Positions 61,874-64,000 of a DNA stretch of 64,000 nt are shown here, piece after piece. The notes under the pieces were generated by a model, which had not been told where the DNA came from, made no database searches, and was given only the letters and a program-made list of their open reading frames with translations. Source of the stretch: Marinospirillum alkalitolerans. Its GTDB lineage: Bacteria; Pseudomonadota; Gammaproteobacteria; Pseudomonadales; Halomonadaceae. The position numbers and the translations under genes were made by a program. Each line of letters starts with the position of its first letter. Position 1 is the stretch's first letter. Location: the NCBI RefSeq assembly GCF_045055655.1, contig NZ_JBANFI010000001.1, positions 62,001-126,000 on the forward strand. Reading direction: 5' to 3'.

Positions 61874-63079
61874 ATGCAAGGAAAAGAAACCCAACAGGGC
61901 TATGTACTGGCCTTCTCACTGATCTTACTGGCTTTTGCGAGCATTATTTTGATCTCTGCTCTGGAGCGTACTGGTATCGAAAAGCGGATTGCTACCAGTG
62001 AGCTGCATCGTGCCACGCTAGAAGCAGCAGCTGAGGCGGGAATACATGATTTTATGATTGCCGTCAGAGAGTTTAGTGTCCGGAATAAGTATACAGATGG
62101 GGATGCATATTGCACTGAGCTTAAAAAAGGGATAGGTGATTTTGATACTGATGAGTTGACAGTCTTTTTTAATGAGTATTTGCCTAGTGGAATGCAGGAA
62201 ACACGCATGGGATTAGGCTCAAAAGATGAGCCAGTTGTTTTTATGGAAGAGCCTCGTATATTTTGGTATTTGAGTAAGCCTAACTGCGAGGAAGAAGGTG
62301 TTTTTAGTATGTTGATTCATGCTGAGCAAAACGAAAGGCACATTGTTAGCTCACTGAATATTAAAGTAAGCATCGATTTTGCACGTGAGTATAGTGCGAG
62401 TTTCCCGCCTGAGCTAGAAGAAGCGCTGGGCCGCTTTGCAGATTATACGCTAGCGGCTGGGGGCGCTGGTTTTACTGCTAACGGCCAAAGAGAGTATCAC
62501 GGTAAAGTAGGATCTGGCGGTCCCTTGATTCTGAATGGCTCTTCTTTAGTTAATGGTAGTACGAATCATGAGGAGCAAATTGAACAAATCAGTGATTGGG
62601 TAACAATGCCGCATCCTGGATCAAGTACTAGCCACACGCATTTTACGGGCTTCACAGACAGTATTCGGGTGTACGCAGCACAAGGTAAAAGGGGCGTTAT
62701 TGAGCAGTGCCACTCAAGCGATATTCCACCGGGAACGCGTTATATTTATTGTCCTGGAAATTTTGGGGGTGATATCCATGATGGCCTCAATAACTTGGTC
62801 ATCGTGGCTACTGGTAATGTCAATGTGCCTAAGATAGTCAATGAAGGTGTTAGCCTTTCTATTGTAACTAATGGGAATGTGACGCTTGACGTTGAGCCAG
62901 CACGCAGTTTGTCAGGGGGCGTTATTTGGGCCGCTGGCACCGTGACGCTGAATGGCGGGCCTCAATTTGAGACAGGGATAGTTGCGCTGGGTAGTATCAC
63001 GATCAATGGTGGTGGCTTTAACAATCCGCGACCTGACCCTAGGTTTGTACCTGTTTTACACATTGACTTCGAATACTAA
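61874..63079 (+). CDS. second PilX-like protein with a long repeat-rich C-terminal domain
   Basis: A 401-residue protein with the PilX_N start: TQQGYVLAFSLILLAFASIILI, then ERTGIEKRIATSELHRATLEAAAEAGI. After a divergent middle, residues ~195-400 are Gly/Asn/Val-rich with alternating short strands (TLAAGGAGFTANGQREYHGK, GNVNVPKIVNEG, GNVTLDVEPAR, GTVTLNGGPQF, GSITINGGGF), suggestive of a beta-solenoid. Such C-terminal additions occur in some PilX- and PulG-like proteins. It is 17 bp after the PilW-like gene. Its A/T content and Gly/Asn usage differ from the neighbours, possibly acquired. Confidence 0.8.
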   Translation: MQGKETQQGYVLAFSLILLAFASIILISALERTGIEKRIATSELHRATLEAAAEAGIHDFMIAVREFSVRNKYTDGDAYCTELKKGIGDFDTDELTVFFNEYLPSGMQETRMGLGSKDEPVVFMEEPRIFWYLSKPNCEEEGVFSMLIHAEQNERHIVSSLNIKVSIDFAREYSASFPPELEEALGRFADYTLAAGGAGFTANGQREYHGKVGSGGPLILNGSSLVNGSTNHEEQIEQISDWVTMPHPGSSTSHTHFTGFTDSIRVYAAQGKRGVIEQCHSSDIPPGTRYIYCPGNFGGDIHDGLNNLVIVATGNVNVPKIVNEGVSLSIVTNGNVTLDVEPARSLSGGVIWAAGTVTLNGGPQFETGIVALGSITINGGGFNNPRPDPRFVPVLHIDFEY

Positions 63080-63106
63080 AAAGCAGGGCCCAAGCCCTGC
63101 TTTCCA
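63077..63106. terminator. bidirectional terminator after the second pilin operon
   Basis: AAGCAGGGC / GCCCTGCTT with a CCAA loop. An A run precedes the stem, which gives a T run for the YgiQ gene on the minus strand; on the plus strand only TTT follows. Confidence 0.75.
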
Positions 63107-63130
63107 TCACTGCTGTTTCTACCCGTTGGC

Positions 63131-64000
63131 CTAGCGCGCTTTGCGACTGACGGGGCCTTTCTTCTTGCCCTTGCTTGTTGCCTGCTGACTTCTTGGCGGT
63201 AGTCCAGTGTGCTGCGTTAACACAGCTTGGCTGCGCTGACGTTGCTGGCCTTGTGCTGTGCCCTTGATTGGATCGGTGGGCGGAATCAAGTGCTTCTTGC
63301 CATAGCCAATCAGGTCGGCGCGCCCCATGTTTTTTAACGCATCGCGCAGTAAAGGCCAGTTTTTAGGATCATGGTAGCGTAAAAAGGCCTTGTGCAGGCG
63401 GCGCTGGCGCTCTCCCTTGACGATCCCCATCTTCTCGCTCTTATAGTTCACCTGGCGCAGCGGGTTGCGCTCAGAGTGATACATAGCAGTGGCAGTGGCC
63501 ATCGGAGAAGGGTAAAAAGCTTGGACTTGATCAGCACGAAAGCCATTGCGTTTGAGCCACAGCGCCAGATTCATCATATCTTCATCGCTGGTGCCTGGGT
63601 GGGCCGCAATAAAGTAGGGAATCAAATACTGTTCTTTACCGGCTTCTTTCGAGAACTGATCAAAGAGTTGTTTAAAGCGGTCATAGCTCCCAATACCTGG
63701 TTTCATCATCTTCGAGAGAGGCGCTTCTTCGGTATGCTCTGGAGCAATTTTGAGGTAGCCACCCACATGATGGGTTACCAGCTCCTTGATATATTCTGGT
63801 GATTCCACGGCCAAGTCATAACGCAGTCCTGAAGCGATCAAGACTTTCTTAACGCCCGGAAGCTTGCGCGCAGCCCGATACAGCTCAATCAATGAGGAGT
63901 GGTCCGTATTGAGATTCTGGCAGATGGTTGGATAGACGCAGGCAGGTTTGCGGCAGGCCGCCTCGATTTCTGGGCTTTTGCAAGCTAGGCGGTACATATT
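63131..64000 (-). CDS. YgiQ-family radical SAM protein, C-terminal part
   Basis: The start lies beyond the right edge. The 289 visible codons end with a basic tail (SKGKKKGPVSRKAR). Conserved parts of YgiQ are seen: MYRLACKSPEIEAACRKPAC with cysteines, KVLIASGLRYDLA, HHVGGYLKIAPEHTE, KMMKPG, and the end motif of the radical SAM core. The CxxxCxxC cluster itself is outside the window. Family members are presumed metalloenzymes of unknown substrate. Confidence 0.92.
   Translation of the reverse strand, partial: NMYRLACKSPEIEAACRKPACVYPTICQNLNTDHSSLIELYRAARKLPGVKKVLIASGLRYDLAVESPEYIKELVTHHVGGYLKIAPEHTEEAPLSKMMKPGIGSYDRFKQLFDQFSKEAGKEQYLIPYFIAAHPGTSDEDMMNLALWLKRNGFRADQVQAFYPSPMATATAMYHSERNPLRQVNYKSEKMGIVKGERQRRLHKAFLRYHDPKNWPLLRDALKNMGRADLIGYGKKHLIPPTDPIKGTAQGQQRQRSQAVLTQHTGLPPRSQQATSKGKKKGPVSRKAR

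Overview
The window is a 64 kb chromosomal segment of a Gram-negative gammaproteobacterium, most likely in the Pseudomonadales/Oceanospirillales neighbourhood. The strongest clue is the block at 29-51 kb (gltD, gltB, a DamX-like SPOR protein, aroB, aroK, pilQPONM, PBP1a, malic enzyme, rpmE, priA). As recalled, its order matches the corresponding block of Pseudomonas. Outer-membrane receptors, a porin, type IV pili, cytochrome bd and a Tat-exported quinone oxidoreductase fit an aerobic or microaerobic free-living cell. No rRNA, tRNA, CRISPR array or prophage was recognised, and a species cannot be named from the sequence.

Layout. 0-3 kb: TrkH (cut by the left edge) and TrkA, for potassium uptake. 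3.1-5.7 kb: two secreted proteins built from one and four copies of the same ~140-residue domain. 5.8-13.4 kb: glyA, ettA, a DUF2628 membrane protein, a CnoX-like thioredoxin/TPR protein, a 41-residue membrane protein under a promoter carrying two FNR-type boxes, and a chemoreceptor. 13.4-26.2 kb: a respiratory and sulfur region with a SulP transporter, a TIGR01244-type phosphatase-like protein and a persulfide-dioxygenase-like hydrolase (one operon), cydABX-cydDC, a candidate small RNA, a short inverted-repeat element, an SQR-like flavoprotein with a small membrane partner, and tcdA. 26.3-29 kb: a DUF2946 protein and a TonB-dependent copper receptor.

29-51 kb is the conserved housekeeping block for glutamate synthesis, shikimate pathway, pilus assembly platform and secretin, peptidoglycan synthesis, C4 metabolism, ribosomal protein L31 and replication restart. 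51.2-52.6 kb is a solitary TnpB element with intact RuvC residues, inserted exactly at the end of a HIT-family gene. A porin follows. 53.9-63.1 kb holds two consecutive minor-pilin operons: a complete fimU-pilV-pilW-pilX-pilY1-pilY2 set, then a second fimU-pilV-pilW-pilX-like set without PilY1. The window ends inside a YgiQ-family radical SAM gene.

How the parts fit. PilMNOP/PilQ and the minor pilins together supply most of a type IV pilus machine; the major pilin, motors and prepilin peptidase lie elsewhere. The SQR-like protein, persulfide dioxygenase and sulfur-transferase-like protein around a bd oxidase suggest sulfide detoxification coupled to a sulfide-tolerant terminal oxidase, which is an inference from gene content. 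Points most worth following up are the FNR-box microprotein, the unannotated small RNA after cydC, the two mobile elements that each end at a host stop codon, the duplicated secreted domain family, and the second minor-pilin operon.
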